From Flavobacterium sp. UGB4466 (GTDB lineage Bacteria > Bacteroidota > Bacteroidia > Flavobacteriales > Flavobacteriaceae), in the NCBI RefSeq assembly GCF_903469665.1, contig NZ_CAGKLC010000029.1:1-47798 (forward strand): 47,798 nucleotides of DNA. Direction: 5' to 3'. Positions within the stretch are counted from its first letter, which is position 1. Every line of letters begins with the position of its first letter. The position numbers and the translations under genes are program-made. This document shows, one piece after another, positions 26,694 to 34,147 of this stretch. The notes beneath the pieces are model-generated. The model worked only from the letters and a program-made list of their open reading frames with translations, ran no database searches and was not told where the DNA came from.

Positions 26694-26701
26694 GTATGTT
26701 T
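26694..26701 (+). promoter_or_regulatory. Predicted -7 element (TATGTTTG) of the 360-aa gene
   Basis: An exact TAnnTTTG match 38 bases before the ATG at 26740. No clear -33 element. Confidence 0.45.
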
Positions 26702-26739
26702 GTAAAACCTGTTTTTAACTTTATACTATAGTATTTTTT

Positions 26740-27822
26740 ATGAAAAACTTCTTTTCTAACTTCTTTGGAAGAAATAACAATCCGGAATCAATCGTTTCTT
26801 TTGATGTTCTGGATTCTATCTATACTTATCTGCAAAATGAGTCAAGTCGAGTGGATTTTAAAATGAAAGGAATTCACGACACAGTTTCTGCAACGATGTA
26901 TTCTTTTCCGGATTCATTTGATCATGAAGAAGGCAGGGCTGAAATAAAAAAGAGCGGATTTAAAAATTCACATGAAGTTTTAAACGAATTGTATAAAAAG
27001 GTGAATATTGCTCCACTTTCTGATGATGAAATGCTGGAGGAACCTGTTTGCAATTATCTTCATATTGAGTTTTACTCGGAGCCTTCATTAGAGATGAAAA
27101 AACATTTGAAGCACGTTTTGCAAAATTTTATTATCTTCTTTTGTTGTACCAATAGTATGGAGACGAATGATTTTAGGCTGCTGTATTCAAACAGTTATTT
27201 TTATGACTATACTAAAGGATTTTTGGAAGCCGAACCAATTGATATCGAAGCGCCAAAGAATCAACTTCAGGAAATAGGTTTTAATGATTTCAAAACAGTA
27301 CTTCAGGGAATTTGCGAATACATGGGCATCGAGTTGGCACCAACAGTTATTCGTCCTTCTGCCGAAAGTTTAATGCCGGATGAGGTTTCAGTCGGGCATT
27401 TTAGAGAGTTTTTGCAATTGCTTTCTCGAGGAGATATGGAAGAAGAGTTATTGAAAGATCAGTCTCAGACGCTTTTTGATAACTTTGGATTGGAGGAAGA
27501 GGATGAAGAATATGATTACGAATTCGACTTTTTTGAAGGAATAAATTCCTGGCACAGCGACTGGAAATTTGATCCGGAAGATGCTGAATATTTCATCTCA
27601 GAAATGATTGGTGAAGATTTTACTTTTGAATATCCTGAAGAAACGTACAGTCATGATTTGTTTCCGTATATTCAAGAGGAATTGGCAAAACAAGATTTAG
27701 AATTAATGAGTTACGATACGCAAGGTGATAGTTATTTGTTTTTTGTAGCTAACAAAAAGGATGTAACCCGACTATTAGAATTGTCCGAAATAACCGAAAT
27801 GGGAATTGACAGGTTGATTTAA
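26740..27822 (+). CDS. Acidic protein of unknown function
   Basis: A 360-residue protein with no signal peptide or membrane helix. The N-terminus MKNFFSNFFGRNNNPESIVS is followed by a mixed alpha/beta region. A very acidic linker (FGLEEEDEEYDYEFDFFEG) lies at about residues 250-268, then INSWHSDWKFDPEDAEYFI and a C-terminal block with YDTQGDSYLFFVANKKDVTR. I do not recognise a domain. Length and composition suggest a real cytoplasmic protein. A terminator palindrome follows 34 bases downstream. Confidence 0.75.
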   Translation: MKNFFSNFFGRNNNPESIVSFDVLDSIYTYLQNESSRVDFKMKGIHDTVSATMYSFPDSFDHEEGRAEIKKSGFKNSHEVLNELYKKVNIAPLSDDEMLEEPVCNYLHIEFYSEPSLEMKKHLKHVLQNFIIFFCCTNSMETNDFRLLYSNSYFYDYTKGFLEAEPIDIEAPKNQLQEIGFNDFKTVLQGICEYMGIELAPTVIRPSAESLMPDEVSVGHFREFLQLLSRGDMEEELLKDQSQTLFDNFGLEEEDEEYDYEFDFFEGINSWHSDWKFDPEDAEYFISEMIGEDFTFEYPEETYSHDLFPYIQEELAKQDLELMSYDTQGDSYLFFVANKKDVTRLLELSEITEMGIDRLI

Positions 27823-27855
27823 GAGGAATCTTTAGGGGTTTGCGTTAAAAAAAAT

Positions 27856-27902
27856 GCTACGAATTCACGAATTTTATTTTAAATGATTCGTGAATTCGTG
27901 GC
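27856..27902. terminator. Bidirectional terminator palindrome between convergent genes
   Basis: GCTACGAATTCACGAAT (27856-27872) pairs with ATTCGTGAATTCGTGGC (27886-27902) over 17 bp with one G-U. An A-run lies on the left and an A-run (CAAAAAAATT) on the right, so only the minus reading has a T-run after the stem from the left flank. It lies between the convergent 360-aa gene and qor-like gene. The repeated CACGAATTCACGAAT half-sites look like an interspersed palindrome reused here. Confidence 0.6.
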
Positions 27903-27909
27903 AAAAAAA

Positions 27910-28869
27910 TTAAGGAATCAGAATAATTTTTCCGGTGCTTTTTCGGCTTTCGAGATAATCGTGGGCTAGTTTTCCTTCTGATAATTTGAAAGAAGTTGGT
28001 TCGGAAAGTTTGATTTTTCCGTCAGAAATCCAGTGGAACAATTGCATTGCTCTTTTGATTCTTTCTTCTTTGGAATTTAAATAGCTCCATAAATCTCCCC
28101 CGGTTAAAGTTTTAGAACCGTCCATTAACATTCTCGGGTCTACCGGTTCCGGATCACCGCCTGCCATTCCGAAGAAAACAACTTGTCCACATTCTTTCGT
28201 AACTTCAAAACTCTCAGTTAAAGTGCTTCCGATACTGTCATAAACAACATCGACGCCTTTTGGAGTCATTTCGAAGACTTGCGATTTCCAGTTTTCGTTG
28301 TAAAGGAAAACACGATCAGCACCTTGTTCAAATGCTACTTTTGCTTTTTCTGAAGATGAAGTCAAGCCAATTACTTTTGCGCCTAAAAGTTTGCTGATTT
28401 GTGTTAGAATTTGTCCAACTCCCCCGGCTACAGCGTGAATCAATACTGTTTCATCTTTTACGGTTTTGTGACTGTCGGTCGCTAAGTAATGCGCTGTTAA
28501 ACCTTGTAGTAAAACAGCTGCTGCAGTTTCAAAAGAAATCGTATCGGGTAAAGGTAAAACGTGGTTGATGTTTACCGCGACTAATTCTGCATTTGCAAAA
28601 GGAACATCGGCGAAAGCTACGCGATCACCAACTTTGTATTCGGGATGATTGTTAGGGTCTGTTACAATTCCGGCACCTTCGTAACCGGCAATAAAAGGAG
28701 GGGTTCCTTTTAAATGATAGTTCCCTTTTCGTCTGTAAACATCGGCAAAGTTTAATCCGATGGCTTTCATTTCGACTAAAATCTCATCGTTTTTTAATTG
28801 TGGATTCGGAATTTCAATGTATTCCAAAACATCAGAATTTCCGAAAGAAGAAAAGGTAAGTGCTTTCAT
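27910..28869 (-). CDS. Quinone oxidoreductase-like zinc-independent alcohol dehydrogenase family protein
   Basis: A 319-residue protein from the ATG at 28869 (MKALTFSSFGNSDVLEYIEI). The frame remains open to a TTG at 28893, but homologous MDR proteins begin at the MKA-type start. The GroES-like domain has GLNFADVYRRKGNY and FIAGYEGAGIV. The NADPH-binding site is HAVAGGVGQILTQISKLLGA near residue 145. Residues that bind catalytic zinc are absent, as in quinone oxidoreductases (Qor). It is expected to use NADPH to reduce quinones or other carbonyls in the cytoplasm. It is converging on the 360-aa gene and likely monocistronic. Confidence 0.88.
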   Translation of the reverse strand: MKALTFSSFGNSDVLEYIEIPNPQLKNDEILVEMKAIGLNFADVYRRKGNYHLKGTPPFIAGYEGAGIVTDPNNHPEYKVGDRVAFADVPFANAELVAVNINHVLPLPDTISFETAAAVLLQGLTAHYLATDSHKTVKDETVLIHAVAGGVGQILTQISKLLGAKVIGLTSSSEKAKVAFEQGADRVFLYNENWKSQVFEMTPKGVDVVYDSIGSTLTESFEVTKECGQVVFFGMAGGDPEPVDPRMLMDGSKTLTGGDLWSYLNSKEERIKRAMQLFHWISDGKIKLSEPTSFKLSEGKLAHDYLESRKSTGKIILIP

Positions 28870-29017
28870 TTTTACATTATTTTGAGAATACAAATTACGG
28901 TAAAATTAGTTTGCAGTTTTAAAAGAGTTCTTAAAGATGTGTTTTGGGGAGAAAAGGTAATAAAAAAACCGTCCACGAGAGTGAACGGCAACTTGTATTA
29001 ACCTTTATAAACAAGTA

Positions 29018-29635
29018 TTATTTCTTTTTGAGTTTGTCTTTAAAAACCTTTTCAAATTTTTCTATTTTGGGCTGAATGACCATTTTGCAATAGGGTTGGT
29101 TCTTATTGTTAGCATAATAATTTTGATGATAATCCTCAGCTTTGTAAAAAACTTTAAAGGGTTCTATTTTTGTTACAATAGGGCTGCTGTAGACTTTTGC
29201 TTTGTTCAGTTCGGTAATAATACTTTCTGCGGCCTTTTTTTGTTCGTCATTTTTGTAAAAAATAACAGATCGATATTGCGTACCAACATCTGCCCCTTGT
29301 CTGTTTAAGGTTGTTGGATCGTGAACGGTAAAGAAAACTTTGAAAATTTCATTGATATCCGTAACGCTTTTATCGTAAGTAATCTGGACTACTTCGGCAT
29401 GCCCCGTTGTTCCTGTGCAAACCTCTTCATAGGTTGGATTAGCGACTTTTCCTCCTGAAAAACCGGAGACTACAGATTTTACCCCTGCCAGATTTTCATA
29501 AACGGCTTCAACGCACCAATAACAGCCACCTCCAAGTGTAATTGTTTCCAGATTTGAGGAGCTTTTTGTTTTGCTGTTTTGTGCAAATCCATTTATGGAC
29601 AATGCAAATAGACTAATTAAGAATAAGTTCTTCAT
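29018..29635 (-). CDS. msrA: Peptide methionine-S-sulfoxide reductase MsrA, exported
   Basis: A 205-residue protein. A signal peptide (MKNLFLISLFALSINGFAQN) is followed by the MsrA core: GGGCYWCVEAVYENLAGVKS with the catalytic C38 and C41 (GCYWC in place of the more common GCFWC). VSGFSGGKVANPTYEEVCTG and FFTVHDPTTLNRQGADVGTQ come next. It reduces the S-epimer of methionine sulfoxide in proteins. The signal peptide places it in the periplasm. It follows msrB by 8 bases, so both stereoisomers are repaired from one transcript. Confidence 0.94.
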   Translation of the reverse strand: MKNLFLISLFALSINGFAQNSKTKSSSNLETITLGGGCYWCVEAVYENLAGVKSVVSGFSGGKVANPTYEEVCTGTTGHAEVVQITYDKSVTDINEIFKVFFTVHDPTTLNRQGADVGTQYRSVIFYKNDEQKKAAESIITELNKAKVYSSPIVTKIEPFKVFYKAEDYHQNYYANNKNQPYCKMVIQPKIEKFEKVFKDKLKKK

Positions 29636-29643
29636 TTTTAGTT

Positions 29644-30198
29644 TTATTTAGTATCGGGAATAAAGTCAAGTGCAATCGAATTCATGCAGTAGCGTTTTCC
29701 GGTTGGTGGAGGTCCGTCATCAAATAAATGACCTAAGTGTCCGCCACAACGTTCGCATAGTGCTTCAATTCTTTCCATACCAAGGGAGTTGTCATTTTTG
29801 TAAACAACACTTTTTTTGTTGTCTTGTTCGAAGAAACTAGGCCATCCGCAGCTGCTGGCAAATTTAGCTCCCGAGCGAAAAAGTTTATTGCCGCAGGAAG
29901 CGCAATAATAAGTTCCTTTTTCATCTGTTTTCCAGTATTTTCCGGTGAAAGGTCTTTCGGTGTCCGCTTCGCGCATTACAGCATAAACATCTTCAGGGAG
30001 TACTTTTTTCCATTCGGCATTGCTGACGTTGAGTTTAGTTGTGTCGGTATTGGAATAATAAGGATTTCCGGGCTTGCTGATTTTGTTTTCCATGGCCGTC
30101 GTTGTTGTATTTTGTTTTTTTGCATTTTGCCCGCATGCTTGTAGTATAAAGAGCGGAATTAAAAAGCAAAGGCTGAGAAATTGAGTTTTTGTTTTCAT
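29644..30198 (-). CDS. msrB: Peptide methionine-R-sulfoxide reductase MsrB, lipoprotein
   Basis: A 184-residue protein from the ATG at 30198. The frame stays open to 30228, but the predicted -7 box at 30226-30233 covers that site. The signal is lipoprotein-type: LSLCFLIPLFILQACGQ with lipobox LQAC. The MsrB domain has the zinc cysteines YYCASCGNKLF and CERCGGHLGHLFDD, the segment KFASSCGWPSFF, and the catalytic cysteine in RYCMNSIALDF. It reduces R-methionine sulfoxide. It is attached to a membrane on the periplasmic or surface side. It is the first gene of the msrB-msrA operon. Confidence 0.93.
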   Translation of the reverse strand: MKTKTQFLSLCFLIPLFILQACGQNAKKQNTTTTAMENKISKPGNPYYSNTDTTKLNVSNAEWKKVLPEDVYAVMREADTERPFTGKYWKTDEKGTYYCASCGNKLFRSGAKFASSCGWPSFFEQDNKKSVVYKNDNSLGMERIEALCERCGGHLGHLFDDGPPPTGKRYCMNSIALDFIPDTK

Positions 30199-30225
30199 TG
30201 TTAGGAATGCTTTAATTCTGTATTT

Positions 30226-30233
30226 CAAAGATA
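30226..30233 (-). promoter_or_regulatory. Predicted -7 element (TATCTTTG) of msrB-msrA
   Basis: An exact TAnnTTTG match on the minus strand, 28 bases before the msrB ATG at 30198. No good -33 element at the usual spacing, which would fit an activator-dependent promoter. Confidence 0.5.
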
Positions 30234-30465
30234 CGGCTAGATTTCGCCTGGAAATGTCGCGTAGTTTACAATTCAGATTTTTTTAAGTATGTTTTAACTT
30301 TTATTATTTACGTAAAACAAAGGAATTCAGTTTTAAGGCTTGTATTTAAAGAGTTTTGAAGATTAATTGGTTTGTATTTTGTTGATAGCTAGTTTTTTGT
30401 GTGATTCTAAGCTCGTTAAACTTTTCACAATCTCTTTCAGGATTTTCAAGCCATTTCTTTTTTCG

Positions 30466-30473
30466 TATTTTTG
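30466..30473 (+). promoter_or_regulatory. Predicted -7 element (TATTTTTG) of the idi operon
   Basis: An exact TAnnTTTG match 17 bases before the idi ATG at 30491, which gives a very short leader. No -33 TTTG at usual spacing. Confidence 0.45.
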
Positions 30474-30490
30474 TTTGATCAATAAGCCCT

Positions 30491-31018
30491 ATGATAGAAG
30501 AAAAAGTAATACTAGTAAACCAACAGGATGAACAAATTGGCTTAATGCCAAAATTGGAAGCACATGAAAAAGCGATGTTGCATCGTGCTTTTTCGGTTTT
30601 TGTCTTAAATGATAAGAATGAAATAATGTTACAACAACGTGCTCATCAAAAATATCACTCACCTTTACTTTGGACAAATACATGCTGTAGTCATCAGCGT
30701 GAAGGAGAGACAAATGTCCAGGCCGGAAGCAGGAGACTTTTTGAGGAAATGGGGTTTAAGACAGATTTAAAGGAACTCTTTCACTTTATTTATAAAGCTC
30801 CTTTTGATAATGGCTTGACAGAACACGAGCTCGATCACGTTATGATTGGATATTTTAATGATGATCCGGCGATCAATACAGATGAAGTGGAGGATTGGAA
30901 ATGGATGAAAATAGAAGATGTAAAAGAAGATATTCAACAACAGCCCGAAATTTATACCGTATGGTTTAAAATAATATTTGATGAATTTTATCATTATTTA
31001 GAAGACCATAAACTTTAA
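30491..31018 (+). CDS. idi: Isopentenyl-diphosphate delta-isomerase, type I
   Basis: A 175-residue Nudix-fold protein. HRAFSVFVLNDKNEIMLQQR opens the domain. The catalytic cysteine region is LWTNTCCSHQREGE (C65/C66, H68), followed by AGSRRLFEEMGF, the modified Nudix box. The catalytic glutamate region is LTEHELDHVMIGYF. It converts isopentenyl-PP to dimethylallyl-PP for isoprenoids such as undecaprenyl phosphate, quinones and carotenoids. It is first in the tight run idi-queD-bcp. Confidence 0.95.
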   Translation: MIEEKVILVNQQDEQIGLMPKLEAHEKAMLHRAFSVFVLNDKNEIMLQQRAHQKYHSPLLWTNTCCSHQREGETNVQAGSRRLFEEMGFKTDLKELFHFIYKAPFDNGLTEHELDHVMIGYFNDDPAINTDEVEDWKWMKIEDVKEDIQQQPEIYTVWFKIIFDEFYHYLEDHKL

Positions 31019-31040
31019 ACTAAACCAACCACCAACCAAA

Positions 31041-31454
31041 ATGAAAGTAACCATATCTAGAAAAGCACATTTTAATGCTGCACATCGATTGTACAGGAAA
31101 GATTGGACATTTGAAAAGAATGATGCCGTTTTTGGAAAATGCAATAACCCCAATTTTCATGGTCATAATTATGGTTTAACAGTAAGTGTTACAGGAAAAA
31201 TTGACCCCGAAACCGGTTTTGTTCTGGATGTGAAAGTATTAGCGGATATCATACGTGAAGAAGTAGAGATTCCGTTCGATCACAAAAACCTGAATCTGGA
31301 TGTTCCGGAATTTCAGGATTTGAATCCAACAGCGGAGCATATTGCTGTTGTGATATGGAATAAAATTAAAAAGAGAATTCAACCCGATTTTGATTTAGAA
31401 ATTGTTTTGAATGAAACCGACCGCAATTTTGTAACTTATAAAGGAGAAGAATAA
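31041..31454 (+). CDS. queD: 6-carboxytetrahydropterin synthase (QueD/PTPS family)
   Basis: A 137-residue protein. HFNAAHRL supplies the first zinc histidine (H15), and FGKCNNPNFHGHNYGL has the catalytic C34 and zinc ligands H40 and H42. FDHKNLN and NPTAEHIAV carry the remaining catalytic residues. It forms 6-carboxytetrahydropterin in queuosine (deazapurine) synthesis. A folate- or biopterin-related PTPS role is possible because no other que gene is nearby. It ends directly against the bcp start (TAA then ATG). Confidence 0.92.
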   Translation: MKVTISRKAHFNAAHRLYRKDWTFEKNDAVFGKCNNPNFHGHNYGLTVSVTGKIDPETGFVLDVKVLADIIREEVEIPFDHKNLNLDVPEFQDLNPTAEHIAVVIWNKIKKRIQPDFDLEIVLNETDRNFVTYKGEE

Positions 31455-31913
31455 ATGTCATTAAAAATAGGAGATATAGTTCCGAATTTTACTGCTAAAG
31501 ATAATCATGGAGAAGTTTTCGAAAGCCAAAGTGTTTTGGGACGAAAGCCGCTCGTGATTTATTTTTACCCAAAAGACAATACACCGGGATGTACGACAGA
31601 AGCTTGTAGTTTTAGAGATCAATACGAAGATTTCAAGGACTTGGGCGCTGAAGTTATTGGTATAAGCAGTGATACTGTAAAGTCGCATCATAAATTTGCC
31701 AACAAACATCAATTGCCTTTTATACTATTGTCTGATCAGGATAAAAAATTACGACATCTTTTTGGGGTGCGTAACACACTATTTGGCCTTTTGCCGGGAA
31801 GAGTTACTTATATTATCGATAAGAATGGAGTAGTTATTCTGATTTTTGATAGTATGAATGCGGCAAAACATATTCAGAAAGCAATGGAAACGATTAAAGA
31901 GCTAGTATTGTAG
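31455..31913 (+). CDS. bcp: Thioredoxin-dependent thiol peroxidase (Bcp/PrxQ peroxiredoxin)
   Basis: A 152-residue peroxiredoxin. YFYPKDNTPGCTTEACSFRD has peroxidatic C46 and resolving C51 with the 5-residue spacing of PrxQ/Bcp enzymes. LGAEVIGISSDTVKSHHKFA and LPFILLSDQDKKLRHLFGV follow. It reduces hydroperoxides in the cytoplasm using thioredoxin. It starts at the base after the queD stop. A weak hairpin (31949-31971) follows, not strong enough to list as a terminator. Confidence 0.94.
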   Translation: MSLKIGDIVPNFTAKDNHGEVFESQSVLGRKPLVIYFYPKDNTPGCTTEACSFRDQYEDFKDLGAEVIGISSDTVKSHHKFANKHQLPFILLSDQDKKLRHLFGVRNTLFGLLPGRVTYIIDKNGVVILIFDSMNAAKHIQKAMETIKELVL

Positions 31914-32021
31914 AGTAGAAAAGGTACTCGTTTCAAGCTGAGATAAATGCATTTCTTTTAAATGGAAATGCTTCAATTTTAGAAATTTACATTTCATAGC
32001 GCGTAATAAAAAGATTATATG

Positions 32022-32029
32022 TACTTTTG
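32022..32029 (+). promoter_or_regulatory. Predicted -7 element (TACTTTTG) of the 88-aa gene
   Basis: An exact TAnnTTTG match 27 bases before the ATG at 32057. The spacing to a -33 element is not convincing. Confidence 0.45.
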
Positions 32030-32056
32030 CAGTCGCAAATTTAAATTAAAATAAAA

Positions 32057-32323
32057 ATGGCAAACGTTAAAAACTTAAAGAAAGACATCAATTTCGTATT
32101 AGGAGATATTATTGAGGCAATTTACTTATTTGAAATGTCAACAACAGGAAATCCTACTCCTGAAACGAACGCTTTGGTTGATCAGGCTATCGCTGCATTT
32201 GATACTTTGATCACAAAAGTAAACGCTAAGAATGTTGAAAACAAAAAAGCGCACTTCAAGCAAATCAATATCGAATTGGAAGAAACTGCTAATCAATTGA
32301 TTGCTAAAATCAACGAATTGTAA
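32057..32323 (+). CDS. Small all-helical protein of unknown function
   Basis: An 88-residue protein with heptad-like spacing of hydrophobic residues throughout (NLKKDINFVLGDIIEAIYLF and HFKQINIELEETANQLIAKI). It suggests a short helical bundle or coiled coil. No cysteines, signal or membrane segment. It looks like a conserved cytoplasmic protein of Bacteroidota, but I cannot name it. It has its own -7 element and is followed by the tRNA gene promoter. Confidence 0.75.
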   Translation: MANVKNLKKDINFVLGDIIEAIYLFEMSTTGNPTPETNALVDQAIAAFDTLITKVNAKNVENKKAHFKQINIELEETANQLIAKINEL

Positions 32324-32355
32324 GCAAAAAAAAGCATAAAAAAGTGCAGATTTAT

Positions 32356-32386
32356 TTTGGAAAAACGAAAAACCGACTTATATTTG
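32356..32386 (+). promoter_or_regulatory. Strong predicted promoter of tRNA-Thr (TTTG-N19-TATATTTG)
   Basis: TTTG at 32356-32359 and TATATTTG at 32379-32386, 19 bases apart, both exact consensus matches. The tRNA begins 16 bases further on. This is the best promoter in the window. Confidence 0.8.
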
Positions 32387-32401
32387 CACCCGTAATGAGA
32401 C

Positions 32402-32475
32402 GCCAGCGTAGCTCAGTTGGCTAGAGCAGCTGATTTGTAATCAGCAGGTCGTGGGTTCGAGTCCCTCCGCCGGCT
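32402..32475 (+). tRNA. tRNA-Thr (anticodon UGU)
   Basis: A 74-nt cloverleaf. The acceptor is GCCAGCG (32402-32408) with CGCCGGC (32468-32474). The D arm is GCTCAGTTGGCTAGAGC. The anticodon stem GCTGA/TCAGC has loop TTTGTAA with TGT at 32436-32438. The T arm is GTGGG-TTCGAGT-CCCTC. The discriminator is T; CCA is not encoded, as usual for this phylum. There is an A4-C69 mismatch in the acceptor stem and a U-U in the T stem. Confidence 0.95.
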
Positions 32476-32482
32476 CAACGTG

Positions 32483-32514
32483 AAACCATCACTTTTTAGT
32501 GGTGGTTTTTTTTT
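32483..32514 (+). terminator. Intrinsic terminator of tRNA-Thr
   Basis: AAACCATCAC pairs with GTGGTGGTTT (one G-U) around loop TTTTTA, followed by a run of nine T, 8 bases after the tRNA end. Confidence 0.85.
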
Positions 32515-32577
32515 GCTCTTAAGTGAAATTAATAGAGATTCGAGTTTTTGTGAAATGAATCTGCATATGGTTTTTTG

Positions 32578-32613
32578 ACCGCAAAGAGCGCAAGGTTTTA
32601 CGCAAAGTACGCC
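32578..32613. repeat. Fragment with repeated GCAAAG/ACGC words
   Basis: ACCGCAAAGAGCGCAAGG then TTTTACGCAAAGTACGC: three GCAA(A)G words in 36 bases. It looks like a fragment of an interspersed non-coding repeat rather than a gene. The rest of 32515-32740 holds nothing recognisable. Confidence 0.4.
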
Positions 32614-32742
32614 GGTGTAGTATTGGAAGCGTCTATAAGAAATCTGTGCGAAACTCGCTGGGAATTAAACGAAATACCCTGGAAGCTGTCTTTTTTGTAT
32701 CTGACCTATTTTTGATGGAGGTGTTTGTAATGCTATTTTTCT

Positions 32743-32750
32743 TATGTTTG
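32743..32750 (+). promoter_or_regulatory. Predicted -7 element (TATGTTTG) of the DUF5362 gene
   Basis: An exact TAnnTTTG match 26 bases before the ATG at 32777. A TTTG at 32724-32727 is only 15 bases away, shorter than usual. Confidence 0.5.
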
Positions 32751-32776
32751 TTACTTAACCAAAAAACATATTAATA

Positions 32777-33235
32777 ATGGAAGAAACATCAGTTTTTGAA
32801 AAATTTGAATTGCAGCTTGACCAAACTGCTAAAGACTTTTTAAAGGAAACCGCCAAATGGGCTTATTTCCTGTCTATTTTAGGATTCGTAGGAATTGGGT
32901 TGATGGTTTTAATTGCCGTTTTTGCAGGAACTATTTTTTCGGCTATGGGAAATAGCATGTCGGGAATGGGAGGTCTTGGAGGCTCTTTTGGAGCGTTAAT
33001 GGGATTTGTCTATGTTTTTATTGCGGCGATCTATTTCTTTCCGGTTTATTATTTGTACAAGTTTGCTGTAAATACAAAGAGAGCTTTTAGAGAGAATGAT
33101 TCAGAGTTGTTGACCAGTTCTCTGGGGTATCTTAAATCACACTATAAATTCATCGGTATTTTCATGCTGGCTATTCTTGCTTTATACGGACTTGTATTTG
33201 TATTTGGAATTTTGGGTGCTCTGCTTGGAAGATAG
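32777..33235 (+). CDS. DUF5362 family membrane protein
   Basis: A 152-residue protein with three to four membrane helices. The cytoplasmic N-terminus FEKFELQLDQTAKDFLKETA leads into AYFLSILGFVGIGLMVLIAV. A glycine/methionine-rich loop (SMSGMGGLGGSFGALMGF) sits between helices. YYLYKFAVNTKRAFRENDSE is followed by a final helix. I recognise this layout from DUF5362 proteins of Bacteroidota. Function unknown. It is monocistronic with its own -7 box and a strong terminator. Confidence 0.8.
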   Translation: MEETSVFEKFELQLDQTAKDFLKETAKWAYFLSILGFVGIGLMVLIAVFAGTIFSAMGNSMSGMGGLGGSFGALMGFVYVFIAAIYFFPVYYLYKFAVNTKRAFRENDSELLTSSLGYLKSHYKFIGIFMLAILALYGLVFVFGILGALLGR

Positions 33236-33260
33236 GGGGGGAGATGAAATTTGATATAAA

Positions 33261-33291
33261 AAAAATGTCCTGAATAGTCAGGACATTTTTT
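33261..33291. terminator. Bidirectional terminator between the DUF5362 and DUF4369 genes
   Basis: A perfect 13-bp stem AAAAATGTCCTGA/TCAGGACATTTTT with a 4-nt loop, with A- and T-runs on the outer sides so it can work in both directions for the two convergent genes. Confidence 0.88.
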
Positions 33292-33299
33292 GTTGGATT

Positions 33300-34016
33300 T
33301 TATTTTTGTTGCTCTTTCTTGATGTCGGAAACGTATTTTGTTAGTTTTTTACCGTATAATGAATTGGCTACTTTTGGCGTCATTGATTTCTGAATCGTGT
33401 CCAAAAACTTAACATTGATATCGTAAATCTCAGCTAAAGCAATGTAAGGAGCGATTTCGTGATCTTTGTTGTTTAGGGCAAAGTTAGTAGCGTATAAATA
33501 CTTTCTTTTGATGTTAGATTCCTGTTTGGTGTTAATACTGTCAATGGCTTTCTGGTCTTGTCTTTTTACAGCCTTAAATCTCGATTCTACCATAGCAAGG
33601 CTTTCTTCATTAAAACGGGAATTTATCTTTTTATACTCATCGTACAATTCCTGATTTTTAGATCCGGTAATTTTTGCACCATAAATAAAATTATCGAGGT
33701 TCGTGTCGATGTTGATGTTCCCAGGTTCTGCGAAAAACATAACATTGTTGTCTAGTGAATTGGTTACTCCGCGATCCAGGAATAAATATAACATTTCAGG
33801 AGATTCCAGTTTTATGTTTGTTTCAAATGCAGAATTTCCGTCTATTTTAATGCTGTCAATAGCAACAAGTGATGTGTCAACGATTCTTTGAATATATAAA
33901 GTTCCGTTTTTTAATCCTTTTATGTTTCCTGTAAGGTGCAAACCGTCAGTTGATTCTTTTTTGCTGCAGGATGCCAATAGGGCAAGAGTAACAAAAGCAA
34001 TAATTGATTTTTTCAT
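33300..34016 (-). CDS. DUF4369 domain lipoprotein
   Basis: A 238-residue protein from the ATG at 34016 (MKKSIIAFVTLALLASCSKK). The lipobox LASC predicts a lipoprotein. The frame is open for 29 more codons upstream, but those would put non-signal residues before the signal peptide. Residues 30-130 match DUF4369: LTGNIKGLKNGTLYIQRI, SIKIDGNSAFETNIKL, and PEMLYLFLDRG with FFAEPGNINIDTNLDNF. The C-terminal 100 residues are helical. Full-length relatives carry a thioredoxin-like domain after DUF4369; it is absent here, so this is a short stand-alone form. Function unknown. Confidence 0.82.
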   Translation of the reverse strand: MKKSIIAFVTLALLASCSKKESTDGLHLTGNIKGLKNGTLYIQRIVDTSLVAIDSIKIDGNSAFETNIKLESPEMLYLFLDRGVTNSLDNNVMFFAEPGNINIDTNLDNFIYGAKITGSKNQELYDEYKKINSRFNEESLAMVESRFKAVKRQDQKAIDSINTKQESNIKRKYLYATNFALNNKDHEIAPYIALAEIYDINVKFLDTIQKSMTPKVANSLYGKKLTKYVSDIKKEQQK

Positions 34017-34084
34017 TGGTTTTTTAGATTTTGCTGCAAAATAAAGAAAATAGTTTGAATGTACTGTGGTGGCATTCAAATTTT

Positions 34085-34124
34085 GCCAAAAAATAAATCC
34101 CAATCTATTTCTAAATTGGGATTT
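34085..34124 (-). terminator. Terminator after the 276-aa lipoprotein gene
   Basis: AAATCCCAAT (34095-34104) pairs with ATTGGGATTT (34115-34124). On the minus strand the stem is followed by ATTTTTTGG. It lies 24 bases after the lipoprotein stop. Confidence 0.7.
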
Positions 34125-34147
34125 GATCTTTTTAGGAATAAAGAGTA

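Noticed and set aside
29096..30144. Plus-strand frames across msrA and msrB
   Set aside because: They are antisense to genes with intact catalytic motifs and have no promoter or family signature.
31949..31971. Terminator after bcp
   Set aside because: The GCATTTC/GAAATGC stem is only 7 bp with a weak T tail; not strong enough to list.
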